Source of the DNA: an uncultured Clostridia bacterium | GTDB lineage: Bacteria; Bacillota; Clostridia; Oscillospirales; Ruminococcaceae | Assembly: GCA_947625155.1 (NCBI GenBank) | Contig: CANQNG010000007.1 | Coordinates: forward strand, 1-64,000 | Reading direction: 5' to 3' | Length of the DNA stretch: 64,000 bases | Shown: positions 35,301 to 42,958 of the stretch, piece after piece | How the letters are laid out: each line of letters starts with the position of its first letter | Numbering within the stretch: the first letter of the stretch is position 1 | The notes under the pieces: model-generated | What the model saw: the letters and a program-made list of their open reading frames with translations, nothing else | Told to the model about the DNA's origin: nothing | The model's database searches: none | Position numbers and translations under genes: made by a program

Positions 35301-35692
35301 GCATGGGTGGCATGGGCGGCGGTACGCTCACGACCGATACGACTGCCTCCGGTTCGGTGGCAGCCGGCGAGCGCATCACGCTTTGCGGCAGTGACGGCAC
35401 TGTCCTCATTAGCTTCCTTGCCGACAAGCAAGTCTCCAACATCAAGGCAGGTACGGGGGCTTCGGGCGTGAAGGTCTACACAGGCGGCACGCTGAACGGT
35501 ACGACCTACTTCCAGACCGCAGATGACACACAGCTTGCGGGCTACGGCGGAACGCTTTCCGGCGGTACGGCAATGGCAGCCGGCAGCAGCACTGGTGGAA
35601 ATTGGTTCGGACGGCGTGGCGCCGCTCCCGTGGTGCCTCCCAATGCGGCTGCGCCGCAAAGGTCGGCTTACTCGGATGGTAGTGTAATTTAA
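32387..35692 (+). CDS. DUF4353 (Cthe_2159-like) carbohydrate-binding protein with N-terminal dockerin
   Basis: 1101 residues. The signal sequence ends in PPVMTSC, possibly a lipobox with Cys29. A dockerin follows at once (about 34-90), with two EF-hand-like repeats GDVTDDGTVSVEDIVMFQRF and ADLLNDGVVDVFDLALLKNS. Then come two long stretches of short beta-rich repeats (about 95-430 and 490-1000) of the DUF4353/Cthe_2159 beta-helix type. This family binds acidic polysaccharides and calcium. Gly/Met-rich inserts (GGGMGGMGGM) interrupt the second stretch. The last 25 or so residues (from about FGRRGAAPVVPPNAA) are encoded by a genomic repeat. It is likely a surface adhesion or scaffold-bound protein; no catalytic motif is seen. 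Confidence 0.85.
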   Translation: MKKHLIRRSLAAVMTAALCVSLPPVMTSCAKTSPGDVTDDGTVSVEDIVMFQRFLLGTGTLKNAGNADLLNDGVVDVFDLALLKNSLLSEPAADTIYIHLQNDAITVEGDENGVVQISGTTAVITSSGVYCVDGSLTDGQIYVETAAEDTADVELVLSGVTMTNSTKPAIYTSAASGADKTKITLQGKNSITDTAAAAYTETVDGKEKTLGVIYSNHKLTFTRSSSGSLNIASSMNHAVSCEKKISLNGGSLSIHTAAPTTDAVTECDADAIHSDKAIEIEGGTLEIDASGDGIQSDENLLMTDGTVSIKAGKDAVQAATEIAVSGGKLTASGDRGFRLDAGGAVNITGGTVVATATDYQVDGNEAITFTGTQAVMLFDMAEEWKKDSAISVGTKTYPVNKKYDYVLISDSSLNSAETYPVYIGGAQAMHDGDAAGNFTNTGTVTSYQGVALLAGGGTLVTGNTVASLEFGTNGVTLYDASGDPVDAAAADNITVTDSTYVTVTKASILSVSGNCSNGQIRVLTDNTAEPNAVVELDLNGLTLSNPTAAPIFVENVGDEAVISAQNGTVNTISDGTSHIDTDTNSEGVTETVNGAIYAKDDLKLKGKGTLIVNGNTEDGIVCKNDLKLYNGTIEVHAVDDGIRGNDSVRIGNPDDTDYSKLNVTVKTNNGTSGGDGIKSSSTETGKGYVTINGGTVTIDAYADGIQAEQSVTLNGGTVNITTYETSTYGGGSSSSSGPSTPWGGGMGGMGGMQEGNANKTDISAKGIKAVGLYDTSGTTWQSGGDIAINGGTLTVDSSDDCIHAGGNIVLAGGLLELASADDAVHADHDVTIGQGTANTFDDVVVLISTAYEGIEGMNITQNSGSVVSNTTDDGYNAAGGSDGSGNMGGGPGGGWGQGGFGSGGNYSLTINGGFARVNVADGDHDGFDSNGTLTIAGGYLVSNGTDAFDAESTMTHSGGIFVEDTGNGGMGGMGGMGGGTLTTDTTASGSVAAGERITLCGSDGTVLISFLADKQVSNIKAGTGASGVKVYTGGTLNGTTYFQTADDTQLAGYGGTLSGGTAMAAGSSTGGNWFGRRGAAPVVPPNAAAPQRSAYSDGSVI

Positions 35693-35735
35693 GATGATAT
35701 GACCGACTGATACCTTTATCTTCCCTGAGAGCAGT
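35631..35735 (+). repeat. Partial copy of the 3'-end repeat, fused to the DUF4353 gene
   Basis: The segment from GGTGCCTCCCAATG to AAAGGTCGGCTT matches the full copies at 35977-36136 and 46659-46821. After an insertion it continues with GACTGATACCTTTATCTT. The first part encodes the C-terminus and TAA of the DUF4353 protein. Confidence 0.7.
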
Positions 35736-35819
35736 CGCCCTTTGCGCCGTCAGGCGCATTGGGCGACACAACGGAGGCGGCAGCCTGCCGCCGGCTTACT
35801 CGGATGGTAGTGTAATTTA
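35664..35819 (+). repeat. 28-nt direct repeat, 128 nt apart
   Basis: An identical 28-nt sequence (starting CGGCTTACTCGGATGG and ending GTGTAATTTA) occurs at 35664-35691 and 35792-35819. The first copy contains most of the stop codon of the DUF4353 gene. The segment between holds an inverted piece of the same repeat family (TTTGCGCC...GGCGCATTGGGCG). Confidence 0.8.
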
Positions 35820-35976
35820 GATTGATCAAGGGGGTGAACCACATTCACCCCCTTGCACTGCACCGCCTGAAAGTGCAAAAAGGGGGCGCAGGGGGTGAAC
35901 CCCCCCGCAAGAAAGCCCCCTTCCCTTTAGGGAAGGGGGTCGGAGGATGGTCAAATAGCAGTGAGCTATCTGTGCG
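35820..35976. other. Hairpin cluster between convergent genes
   Basis: Noncoding. Strong stems include AAGGGGGTGAA with TTCACCCCCTT across CCACA (about 35828-35854) and CCCCCTTCCC with GGGAAGGGGG across TTTA (about 35917-35940). These lie between the DUF4353 gene and dapL and may serve as terminators in both directions. Confidence 0.55.
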
Positions 35977-36136
35977 TTTTCGCCCAAGGGCGAAAAGGAT
36001 AGCGCAAATAATTGGAAGAAGGGGGCGCTTTTTTGCCAAAAGCGCCCCCTGTTTTCAGCTAAGATAAAAGTAGCAGTCAAGCAAGCCGACCTTTGCGGCG
36101 TAGCCGCATTGGGAGGCACAACGGGTGTAGCGTCAC
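35977..36136 (-). repeat. Full copy A of the ~160-bp 3'-end repeat family
   Basis: About 160 bp, in reverse orientation to copy B (46659-46821), with which it aligns closely over its length. Parts in the minus reading order: GTGACGCT, CACCCGTTGTGCCTCCC, a GCGGC hairpin, AAGGTCGGCTTGCTTGACTG, TACTTTTATCTTAG, a long hairpin of GGGGGCGCTTTT/AAAAAGCGCCCCC, TTCTTCCAATTATT, CTATCCTTT, and a final hairpin CGCCCTTGGGCG. It begins 6 nt after the dapL stop codon (36143-36145). Confidence 0.85.
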
Positions 36137-36142
36137 GCTGCC

Positions 36143-37372
36143 TCAAGCTTTCATCATTTTTTTCAGGCGCTGCATGGCTTCTTTCGTGTTGTCCCGGTCG
36201 CCGAATGCCGTGAGCCGGAACCAGCCGTCACCGTTTTTGCCGAATCCTGCGCCCGGTGTGCCGACCACGGCAATTTCAGACAGCATCCGGTCAAAGAAAC
36301 TCCAGCTGTCCATGTTATCCGGACACTTGAACCAGATATACGGCGAATTGATACCGCCCGTGAACGCAATGCCCAGCTCCGTGAGGGTCTCTGCCATGAT
36401 ACGGGCATTTTCCTGATAGTAGGCGATATTCTCCCGTATCTGCTTCTGCCCTTCCGGGGTGAATACTGCCTCGGCGGCACGCTGTACGGGATAGGACACA
36501 CCGTTGAACTTCGAGCCCTCACGCCTGTTCCAGAGCTGTTTCAGGCTGACTTCCGTACCGTCGGACGCTGTGGCTTTCAGCTCGGACGGAACGACCGTAT
36601 AGCCGCAGCGCACGCCTGTGAAACCTGCCGTCTTGGAGAGAGAACACATTTCAATGGCAACTTCCTTTGCCCCCTCGATCTGGTAAATGCTCCGGGGCAG
36701 TTCCGGCTGGCTGACAAAGGCTTCATAGGCAGCATCAAACAGGATCACTGCCCCATGTGCCTTGGCGTAGGCGATCCATTCGGCAAGCTGCGCTTTCGTG
36801 TAGACCGAACCCGTGGGATTATTCGGGGAGCAGAGGTAGATGATGTCCGGGAATACCTGCTTTCCGTCCAGTGCATAGCCGTCCGCAGAGGGCATTGCCG
36901 CAAAGCCGTTGGCTTCGTTGGAATCGGCATAGACGATCTTTCTGCCGCTCATCAGGTTGGAATCCACATAGACCGGATATGCCGGGTCTGTCACCAGAAC
37001 GATATTATCATCCCCGAAAATGTCCACCAGATTGCCGCAGTCGGACTTTGCGCCGTCATTGATACGAATATCCTCTGCCGGTACATCTGCCCCGAAACTC
37101 CGGTAATACCCGGCGACCGCTTCCCGCAGGAAATCATAGCCCGCACCGCTGTCCTCGTAGCCACGGAATGTCTCCTTGACACCCATTTCGGCAGCGGCAT
37201 TCTGCATGGCTTCCACCACGACAGGCGCAAGCGGCAGTGTCACATCGCCGATACCCATACGGATGAGCTTTGCCTCCGGGTCAGCTGCCTGAAAGGCTTT
37301 TACCTTTTCGGCAATGCGGATAAAGAGGTAATTTTTTTCCAGTTTCAGATAATTTTCATTGACCTTGATCAT
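36143..37372 (-). CDS. dapL: LL-diaminopimelate aminotransferase
   Basis: 409 residues. The N-terminus NENYLKLEKNYLFIRIAEKV is the DapL hallmark. PLP-binding features are SPNNPTG, the aspartate/tyrosine in LFDAAYEAF, and the Schiff-base lysine in SLSKTAGFTGVRCGY. The enzyme transfers an amino group to tetrahydrodipicolinate, giving LL-diaminopimelate in one step toward lysine and peptidoglycan. It follows dapF with a 1-nt gap, so racemisation to meso-DAP and its formation are co-expressed. The stop codon abuts a genomic repeat. Confidence 0.97.
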   Translation of the reverse strand: MIKVNENYLKLEKNYLFIRIAEKVKAFQAADPEAKLIRMGIGDVTLPLAPVVVEAMQNAAAEMGVKETFRGYEDSGAGYDFLREAVAGYYRSFGADVPAEDIRINDGAKSDCGNLVDIFGDDNIVLVTDPAYPVYVDSNLMSGRKIVYADSNEANGFAAMPSADGYALDGKQVFPDIIYLCSPNNPTGSVYTKAQLAEWIAYAKAHGAVILFDAAYEAFVSQPELPRSIYQIEGAKEVAIEMCSLSKTAGFTGVRCGYTVVPSELKATASDGTEVSLKQLWNRREGSKFNGVSYPVQRAAEAVFTPEGQKQIRENIAYYQENARIMAETLTELGIAFTGGINSPYIWFKCPDNMDSWSFFDRMLSEIAVVGTPGAGFGKNGDGWFRLTAFGDRDNTKEAMQRLKKMMKA

Positions 37373-37373
37373 C

Positions 37374-38255
37374 TTAACAGCTCCTTACAAAATAAATTTC
37401 ATGTTCCATCTGGGAAAGGTCTATCTCCCCGTCAAACACGTGTGTAGCCGTTCCGGTCATCCTTACCGTGCCGTCCGGCTTCCAGATAATATGCAGGTCG
37501 CCGCCCCGCAGCTTGACGGTGATCTCTTCCCCCTGCTGACAATAACCGTTCAGCACAGCAGCCACGGCTACCGCACAAGCACCCGTCCCGCAGGCAAGCG
37601 TTTCCCCGCTGCCACGCTCCCAGACACGCATGGAAAGCGTGTGCGCATCCAGCACCTTGACGAATTCCGTATTGATGCGCTCCGGGAACAGCGGATGATG
37701 CTCGAACCACGGTCCGACCGCCGCAAGGTCTATCTGCATCGGGTCTTGTTCCGTGAACACCACGCAGTGCGGATTGCCCATAGAGACACAGGTGACCGTA
37801 TAGGTCTGCCCTTCCACGGTGAGAGGCTGCTTCACAAAATTTTCGCCGTCTGCCAGCACGGGGATCTCCTGCGGCTTCAGGATCGCCTTGCCCATATCGA
37901 CCGTTGCGCTGACTGCCTTACCGTTCTCGATCTGGAGCGTTATGTGCTTGATGCCGGACTTCGTCTCCACAGAAAGCGTGGGGCTATGGACAATGCCGTG
38001 TTCGTAGGCATACTTGCCCACGCAGCGGATACCGTTGCCGCACATCATGCCCTCCGAGCCGTCCGCATTGAACATCCGCATCCGGCAGTCCGCCTGATCG
38101 GACGGCATGATCAGGATAAGCCCGTCTCCGCCGATGCCGAACCGCCTGTCGCTGACGGTGACGGCGACTGCATGCGGGTCGGCTGGGAGCTTCTCCTCAA
38201 AGCAGTTGACGTAGATATAGTCATTGCCGATGCCGTGCATCTTGCTGAATCTCAT
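37374..38255 (-). CDS. dapF: Diaminopimelate epimerase
   Basis: 293 residues. It converts LL- to meso-diaminopimelate. The two active-site cysteines are in GMMCGNGIRC and TLACGTGACAVA. MRFSKMHGIGNDYIYVN is the typical N-terminus, which fixes the start at 38255; AAAGGATG lies 9 nt upstream. It is the first gene of the dapF-dapL operon, from the promoter at 38306-38334. Confidence 0.97.
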   Translation of the reverse strand: MRFSKMHGIGNDYIYVNCFEEKLPADPHAVAVTVSDRRFGIGGDGLILIMPSDQADCRMRMFNADGSEGMMCGNGIRCVGKYAYEHGIVHSPTLSVETKSGIKHITLQIENGKAVSATVDMGKAILKPQEIPVLADGENFVKQPLTVEGQTYTVTCVSMGNPHCVVFTEQDPMQIDLAAVGPWFEHHPLFPERINTEFVKVLDAHTLSMRVWERGSGETLACGTGACAVAVAAVLNGYCQQGEEITVKLRGGDLHIIWKPDGTVRMTGTATHVFDGEIDLSQMEHEIYFVRSC

Positions 38256-38305
38256 GCACATCATCCTTTCGCTGAATTGCAGACCATGCAAGACCTGCTC
38301 TTTCT

Positions 38306-38334
38306 ATTATAAACCATTCCCGCCGAAAAAGCAA
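38306..38334 (-). promoter_or_regulatory. Promoter of dapF-dapL
   Basis: TTGCTT (38329-38334), 17 nt and TATAAT (38306-38311) on the minus strand. Confidence 0.75.
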
Positions 38335-38428
38335 GGGGCAGCAGCGTTTTTTATCCAGATCATATCCGTCAAATTGCATGAATGCCATACATATATATAT
38401 ACAAAATTAACAAAAAATTTGTAACCTC

Positions 38429-38457
38429 TTGCAGTATTTGTATATTTGTGCTATAAT
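38429..38457 (+). promoter_or_regulatory. Promoter of the zinc-ribbon/Sel1 gene
   Basis: TTGCAG (38429-38434), 17 nt and TATAAT (38452-38457), 60 nt before the ATG at 38518. Confidence 0.78.
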
Positions 38458-38517
38458 AAAAAAAGATAATTTCGCCGGTCGCAGATCAGCTGCACCGCAA
38501 CAGAAGGAGTAACGAAT

Positions 38518-39474
38518 ATGGCTGCAAAGGTTTGTTATGTGTGCGGCAAAAGGCTGCATGGAAATGGTGTGAGCTGCACGAGCTGCGGTGCGCATCAGTG
38601 GCGTGAGGGTACCGACAAAATGGGCGTGGAGCAGCTCAAGGAATATGCGGACGAGGAGTTCCGTCAGGGCAAGCTCGGCACGACAGAAGCCCATACCCAG
38701 CACACGGAAAAGGCAATGTTCCTCTATTCCATTATCGCCGGACGTATCAGCGATATGGCACCCCGTCTCGAAGATATCGACACGATGGAACGCTGTGTGC
38801 ATATGCTCGACTATATCCTCATGCAGGAGCGCCGTGCTGGTTTCAGCGGTGACGAAAGACGGCAGGCACGCTATAAAGACCTGATGGACCGCATTTCCAA
38901 CGCAAAGGACAACCTGCTTTATGACCGCATCGAGAAGTCCCGCAAGCGTGATGAGGAAAAGGCTGTCGCTGCCGATGCCCCTGCCGCACCCGCTGTACCG
39001 GATAAGCTCGATGAGCTGGTGGACTATGCGATCTTCACAGTCTCCGAAATGGACGAAATGGGAACGTGGACATTCCTTGGCAAGCCCAGAAGCAAGAACT
39101 ACATGATCAGTATGTTCAGCTTCCTGCGTGAGATCAAGGATCAGATCCCGACCCTCGAACAGAAAGAGCGTGAAGTGCTGCTGCATGTGATGTTTCAGGT
39201 CGCTGACAGCTACGAGAAAGGCACCTATCCGTTCCCGCAGGATCCGACACGTGCCATTGACTGGCATATGGAAGCTGCCAACAGAGGGCTGGTACTCAGT
39301 CAGCTTGCCATCGGTGATATTTACCTCAAGGGCAGCGGCGGTATGCGCCCGCAGCTCGATAAAGCGCTGGAATGGTACGAAAAGGCGCTCGCTGCCAATA
39401 GCTCTCCCAAGATCAACGAGTATGCGGAGGCTGCTATCGAACACATCCGCTACACGATGCGCACCAACGCCTAA
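38518..39474 (+). CDS. Zinc-ribbon and Sel1-repeat protein of unknown role
   Basis: 318 residues, with no signal peptide or membrane helix. The N-terminus is a four-cysteine ribbon (CYVCGKRLHGNGVSCTSCG, cysteines at about 6, 9, 20 and 23). A helical, charged region follows (about 30-150). The C-terminus (about 230-310) has Sel1-like repeats (RAIDWHMEAANRGLVLSQLAIGDIYL and KALEWYEKALA). Such proteins usually scaffold other proteins. I do not know a named family with this exact order. It stands alone, with its own promoter and terminator. Confidence 0.78.
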   Translation: MAAKVCYVCGKRLHGNGVSCTSCGAHQWREGTDKMGVEQLKEYADEEFRQGKLGTTEAHTQHTEKAMFLYSIIAGRISDMAPRLEDIDTMERCVHMLDYILMQERRAGFSGDERRQARYKDLMDRISNAKDNLLYDRIEKSRKRDEEKAVAADAPAAPAVPDKLDELVDYAIFTVSEMDEMGTWTFLGKPRSKNYMISMFSFLREIKDQIPTLEQKEREVLLHVMFQVADSYEKGTYPFPQDPTRAIDWHMEAANRGLVLSQLAIGDIYLKGSGGMRPQLDKALEWYEKALAANSSPKINEYAEAAIEHIRYTMRTNA

Positions 39475-39480
39475 AAGACC

Positions 39481-39512
39481 GACCCGGTACAGGAAACTGT
39501 ACCGGGTCTTTT
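39481..39512 (+). terminator. Terminator after the zinc-ribbon/Sel1 gene
   Basis: A perfect 12-bp stem: GACCCGGTACAG, loop GAAA, CTGTACCGGGTC, then TTTT. Confidence 0.92.
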
Positions 39513-39563
39513 GCTCTACAACAACAGGAAAGCCCCCCCTCTGCTCCAGAGGGAGGCGGCACA

Positions 39564-40673
39564 TTACAGCTTGTTCTTTTCCTTTTCCAGCACGGCGATC
39601 AGGTCGTCAATGGAATCCGACTTTGCAATTTCGGGATCGAACTTTCTGCCCTCCTTGGCAGCACGCAGCTCTCCGGGATCCAAGATGTCGTCGATATTCG
39701 GTGCAGATGTCCTTGCTGCCGCAGGGATCGCAGAAGCAGCAGGCTTGGGTGCGGGGGCAGGCTGTTTCGGCCGTGCAGGCTTGGGGGCAGGGGCATCCGG
39801 GGTCTTTTCATGTGTCGGGACATAGGCAGGTTTTTCCGGCGGTGTCTCTGGTTTTTGAGCAGCCTGCTGTTCGGCAGCCTCACGCTGAACACGCTCAATA
39901 TCCTCCTGCTGCACCTTCTTGAATTTCATGGTGCGCTCCTGTACGGCTTTCTGGTAAGGGGAATTCTCGTTGACAGGCTTTTCGGTAAAGTTCCCCTGCA
40001 AAGAGGATCTCTTCTTTTCAATGGATGCCACCGACCCGGCAGTAGACTGTTCCGGGTCAAAGAGAGGGCTCTGCTTCTTGGCAGGCTTCTTGAGCATCTG
40101 ATCTGTCTCTTCCTCGTCAAACTGGAAGTCCTCGTCGTCAAAATCGTCCTGACTGCTCTTGGCGATCTTCACAAGCAGCATAATGATCAGGATCACGCAC
40201 GGCACAACGAGCAGCAGCATCAGCCCGGCGACCGATGTTGCAAATGTCACATATGCATACAGCTCCTTGCTGGCACGGATACATATGGCGAATATATTCT
40301 CACGGGGGATACTCAGCTCATTGCCCTGTTCCAAAGCCGTTCCGGGGAAATAACTGGTCGAGCCGTCCTCGTTGACAGTGATCTGGTAAATATCACGCAG
40401 CGCAACATGGTTGTCCGCCAGATAGCAAAGCACCTTTGCACCGGGGGAAAGGCTCGTATTAGGGGCATTCTTGGCAAAAACAAGAGAATTCTGCGGAATG
40501 TCCGGCTCCATATCCGCCTCCTCGTGCAGATACAGATAATAGCCGCCTACTTCCGGGATACGGTCTCCCGAAAAAATCACATTCACGGTCACGGTCGCTG
40601 CCACGACGAGCAGCAGCACAATGACGACCAGCACTGCAAAGATCGAGCCTGCTTTTTTCTTGGATGTACTCAT
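39564..40673 (-). CDS. Signal-peptidase-like membrane protein with substituted active-site motif
   Basis: 369 residues. TM1 (about 9-33) is followed by an extracytoplasmic domain of about 100 residues resembling type I (SipW-like) signal peptidases, with DMEPDIPQNSLVFAKNA where active enzymes have SMEPTI, then a NHVALRDI stretch. TM2 (about 143-170) leads to a long cytoplasmic tail. The tail is acidic near 180-195 and then Gln/Pro/Ala-rich (KPARPKQPAPAPKPA). The nucleophile serine position is aspartate, so proteolysis is doubtful and the protein may be a pseudoenzyme. The family call rests on local motif similarity only. Confidence 0.62.
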   Translation of the reverse strand: MSTSKKKAGSIFAVLVVIVLLLVVAATVTVNVIFSGDRIPEVGGYYLYLHEEADMEPDIPQNSLVFAKNAPNTSLSPGAKVLCYLADNHVALRDIYQITVNEDGSTSYFPGTALEQGNELSIPRENIFAICIRASKELYAYVTFATSVAGLMLLLVVPCVILIIMLLVKIAKSSQDDFDDEDFQFDEEETDQMLKKPAKKQSPLFDPEQSTAGSVASIEKKRSSLQGNFTEKPVNENSPYQKAVQERTMKFKKVQQEDIERVQREAAEQQAAQKPETPPEKPAYVPTHEKTPDAPAPKPARPKQPAPAPKPAASAIPAAARTSAPNIDDILDPGELRAAKEGRKFDPEIAKSDSIDDLIAVLEKEKNKL

Positions 40674-40713
40674 GTGCGTTCTCCTTCCGGTTTTTCATCT
40701 AATATCCTTTTCT

Positions 40714-40742
40714 ATTATAACACAAGACAGTGCATTTTGCAA
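40714..40742 (-). promoter_or_regulatory. Promoter of the signal-peptidase-like gene
   Basis: TTGCAA (40737-40742), 17 nt and TATAAT (40714-40719) on the minus strand. Confidence 0.75.
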
Positions 40743-40806
40743 TAGCTTTCCGGAAAAAAATTGCTGTGACCTCCGTTTCGGAGATCACAGCATACCATTT
40801 GCCGGT

Positions 40807-42486
40807 TCACATAGACTCCGGGCAGTCTATCTTGAGGATCGCCATCGCATTGCGCAGTACCTGCCGCACGGCACGGCAGAGTGCTGTCCGGGCAGCCCGA
40901 AGTTCCGGGGTCTCGGCATTCTTCACGCTGCACGCATCGTAGAACCTGTGAAACAGCGTAGCAAGTTCCATCGCATATTTGGTGACACGTGAGGGGTCAT
41001 ACTGTCTGGCGGCTGCCGCCAGCATTGCCGGGAGATCTGCCAAATGCCGGATCAGCTCCGTTTCCTGCGGCGTATCGCCGGGTGCAGCAGTCTCCTCCGT
41101 GTACAGACCCTCCTGTTTCAGGCTGCGCAGGATCGAGCAAATTCTGGCATGAGCATACTGCACGTAGTAGACCGGATTTTTAGAGGACTGCTCTACTGCC
41201 AGATCCAAGTCAAATTCAAAATGCGAATTTGCCTCCCGCATATTGAAGAAAAACCGTGCCGCATCCAGCGGGATATCTTCGAGCAGTGTCACCAGCCCGA
41301 TCGCCTTGCCGCTGCGCTTGGAGAGCTTTGCGACCTCGCCGCCCCGCAGCAGAATGACCATCTGCATCAGCACCACATCGAGCTTGTTAGTGTCCACGTC
41401 CAGTGCTTTCAGGGCAGCTTTCAGGCGGGGGACATAGCCGTGATGATCAGCGCCGAGGACATTGATCGCCTTGTCAAAGCCCCTTGTCACCAGCTTGTCG
41501 CAGTGATAGGCAATGTCCGGAACGATATAGGTCGGGATGCCGTTTGCACGGACAAGCACAAAGTCCTTGTCCGCCCCGAACTGCTCCGCCTTGAACCAGA
41601 CAGCCCCGTCCTGCTCGTAAGTATAGCCCCGCTTCGTCAGCTCGTCTACGATGCCTTTGACACGTCCGTCAGCGTGCAGCGTGGACTCCCGGAACCAGTT
41701 GTCATATTCCACCCGGTAGCTGCGCAGGTCACGCTCCAGTCCCTCGATATTTTTCGGGAGCGCATAGGCGACCAGTGCATCCCGTCGTGCCTGACTGTCC
41801 GCATCCCGATAGCGGTCGCCGTACTCGCTGTAAAACTGCTCTGCATGCGCCGTGATGTCTGCCCCCTGATAGGCATCCTCTGGCATTTCCACCGCTTCCC
41901 CACAGCGCTGCAGATAGCGCACTTCCAGAGAAGTCGCAAATTTCTCGATCTGGTTGCCGGCATCGTTCACGTAGAATTCCCGTTCGACCGTCCAGCCTGT
42001 CCACTCGAGCAGAGAAGCAATGCCGTCACCCAGTGCAGCGCCTCTTGCATTGCCGACGTGCATCGGTCCGGTCGGATTGGCGGAAACAAATTCCACCAGC
42101 GCCCGTCTGCCCCTGCCGCCGTCCGTTCTGCCGTAGTCGTCCTGTTCCTGCAATACGGCTGTTACCGTATCCGCAAACCAGCGTCTGTCCAGAAAAAAAT
42201 TCAGGAAGCCCGGTCCAGCGATCTCCGCACGGGCAAAATACGTCCCCCCGAAATGCAGCTCCCCTGCCAGCAGCTCCGCAATGGCACGGGGTGCCATGTG
42301 CAGCGCCTTGGCAGAAGCCATGGCGATATTGGTCGCAAGATCGCCCCGGGACTTGTCCGCCGGGACTTCGATCTTGAACGCAGGCAGCGGCTCTGCCGGG
42401 ATCTTTCCCTCTGCCGTCAGCCTGCCGAGTGCGTTCAGCAGCATTTCCCGCAGTTCTGTCTGTGCGGTTTCCATCATATTAGTCAT
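40807..42486 (-). CDS. argS: Arginyl-tRNA synthetase
   Basis: 559 residues. Class I features are SANPTGPMHVGNARGAALGD (HIGH-type motif HVGN) and the KLSKRSG lysine motif. The N-terminal additional domain and the C-terminal anticodon-binding DALR region (VQYAHARICSILR) are present. The ATG at 42486 has AGGAGGAT 6 nt upstream and overlaps the DUF1934 gene by 8 nt. It is the last gene of the ddl-murI-DUF1934-argS operon; the ywiB-argS pairing is also found in Bacillus. Confidence 0.96.
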   Translation of the reverse strand: MTNMMETAQTELREMLLNALGRLTAEGKIPAEPLPAFKIEVPADKSRGDLATNIAMASAKALHMAPRAIAELLAGELHFGGTYFARAEIAGPGFLNFFLDRRWFADTVTAVLQEQDDYGRTDGGRGRRALVEFVSANPTGPMHVGNARGAALGDGIASLLEWTGWTVEREFYVNDAGNQIEKFATSLEVRYLQRCGEAVEMPEDAYQGADITAHAEQFYSEYGDRYRDADSQARRDALVAYALPKNIEGLERDLRSYRVEYDNWFRESTLHADGRVKGIVDELTKRGYTYEQDGAVWFKAEQFGADKDFVLVRANGIPTYIVPDIAYHCDKLVTRGFDKAINVLGADHHGYVPRLKAALKALDVDTNKLDVVLMQMVILLRGGEVAKLSKRSGKAIGLVTLLEDIPLDAARFFFNMREANSHFEFDLDLAVEQSSKNPVYYVQYAHARICSILRSLKQEGLYTEETAAPGDTPQETELIRHLADLPAMLAAAARQYDPSRVTKYAMELATLFHRFYDACSVKNAETPELRAARTALCRAVRQVLRNAMAILKIDCPESM

Positions 42487-42943
42487 CTGTATCCTCCTCA
42501 TCGGATCTTTTCACCGGATAGATACGCATTTCAATGCGTGAATCCGTAATGAGCATATTCACCCCGACAACTTTGTAGCGCAGAGAGATCGTCCCGCCGT
42601 CCGCTCCAAGATCAACTCTTGCATATTCTGTCTCCACCTCAAGCGTAAAGCTCCCGAACGGTGTCTCGTAGACCGTGTGATGCCGTTTCCCGGTCTGGAG
42701 CACAAGATCCGAGTCATAGCTCCCGGAACGGCAGATCGTCACCACCTGTTCCGGGGTGATAAAGATCTCCGTGCGGGTGTTGTCCATCCCCGAGCTTTCC
42801 GGTTCGTCATACCGGATGAGATAGCAGCCCGAAGGCAGCACCCGAAGATCCACAAGCGTATTGAGGGAGATACAGCTTTCCTCTCCGTCCTCATCCAACT
42901 GGTAATTGTCGATCTGCATCGCCCATTTGGTGAACTGCTTCAT
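42479..42943 (-). CDS. DUF1934 family (YwiB-like) beta-barrel protein
   Basis: 154 residues. The pattern of strands fits the DUF1934 calycin-like barrel: YLIRYDEPESSGMDNTRTEIFI, HHTVYETPFGSFTLEVET, and ISLRYKVVGVNMLITDSRIEMRI. No enzymatic function is known for the family. Overlap with argS (8 nt) and a 15-nt gap to murI show operon membership. It is cytoplasmic, with no signal peptide. Confidence 0.88.
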   Translation of the reverse strand: MKQFTKWAMQIDNYQLDEDGEESCISLNTLVDLRVLPSGCYLIRYDEPESSGMDNTRTEIFITPEQVVTICRSGSYDSDLVLQTGKRHHTVYETPFGSFTLEVETEYARVDLGADGGTISLRYKVVGVNMLITDSRIEMRIYPVKRSDEEDTDD

Positions 42944-42958
42944 GTTCGTTTTCCTTTC

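Noticed and set aside
34618-35330. CRISPR-like or tandem DNA repeats (GGCATGGGCGG units)
   Set aside because: They encode Gly/Met-rich inserts in the DUF4353 protein in frame; there are no spacers.
35826-36146. A 106-codon minus-strand ORF in the repeat region
   Set aside because: It is low-complexity sequence made of repeat and hairpins with no ribosome-binding site; similarity to other repeat-derived ORFs reflects DNA repetition.
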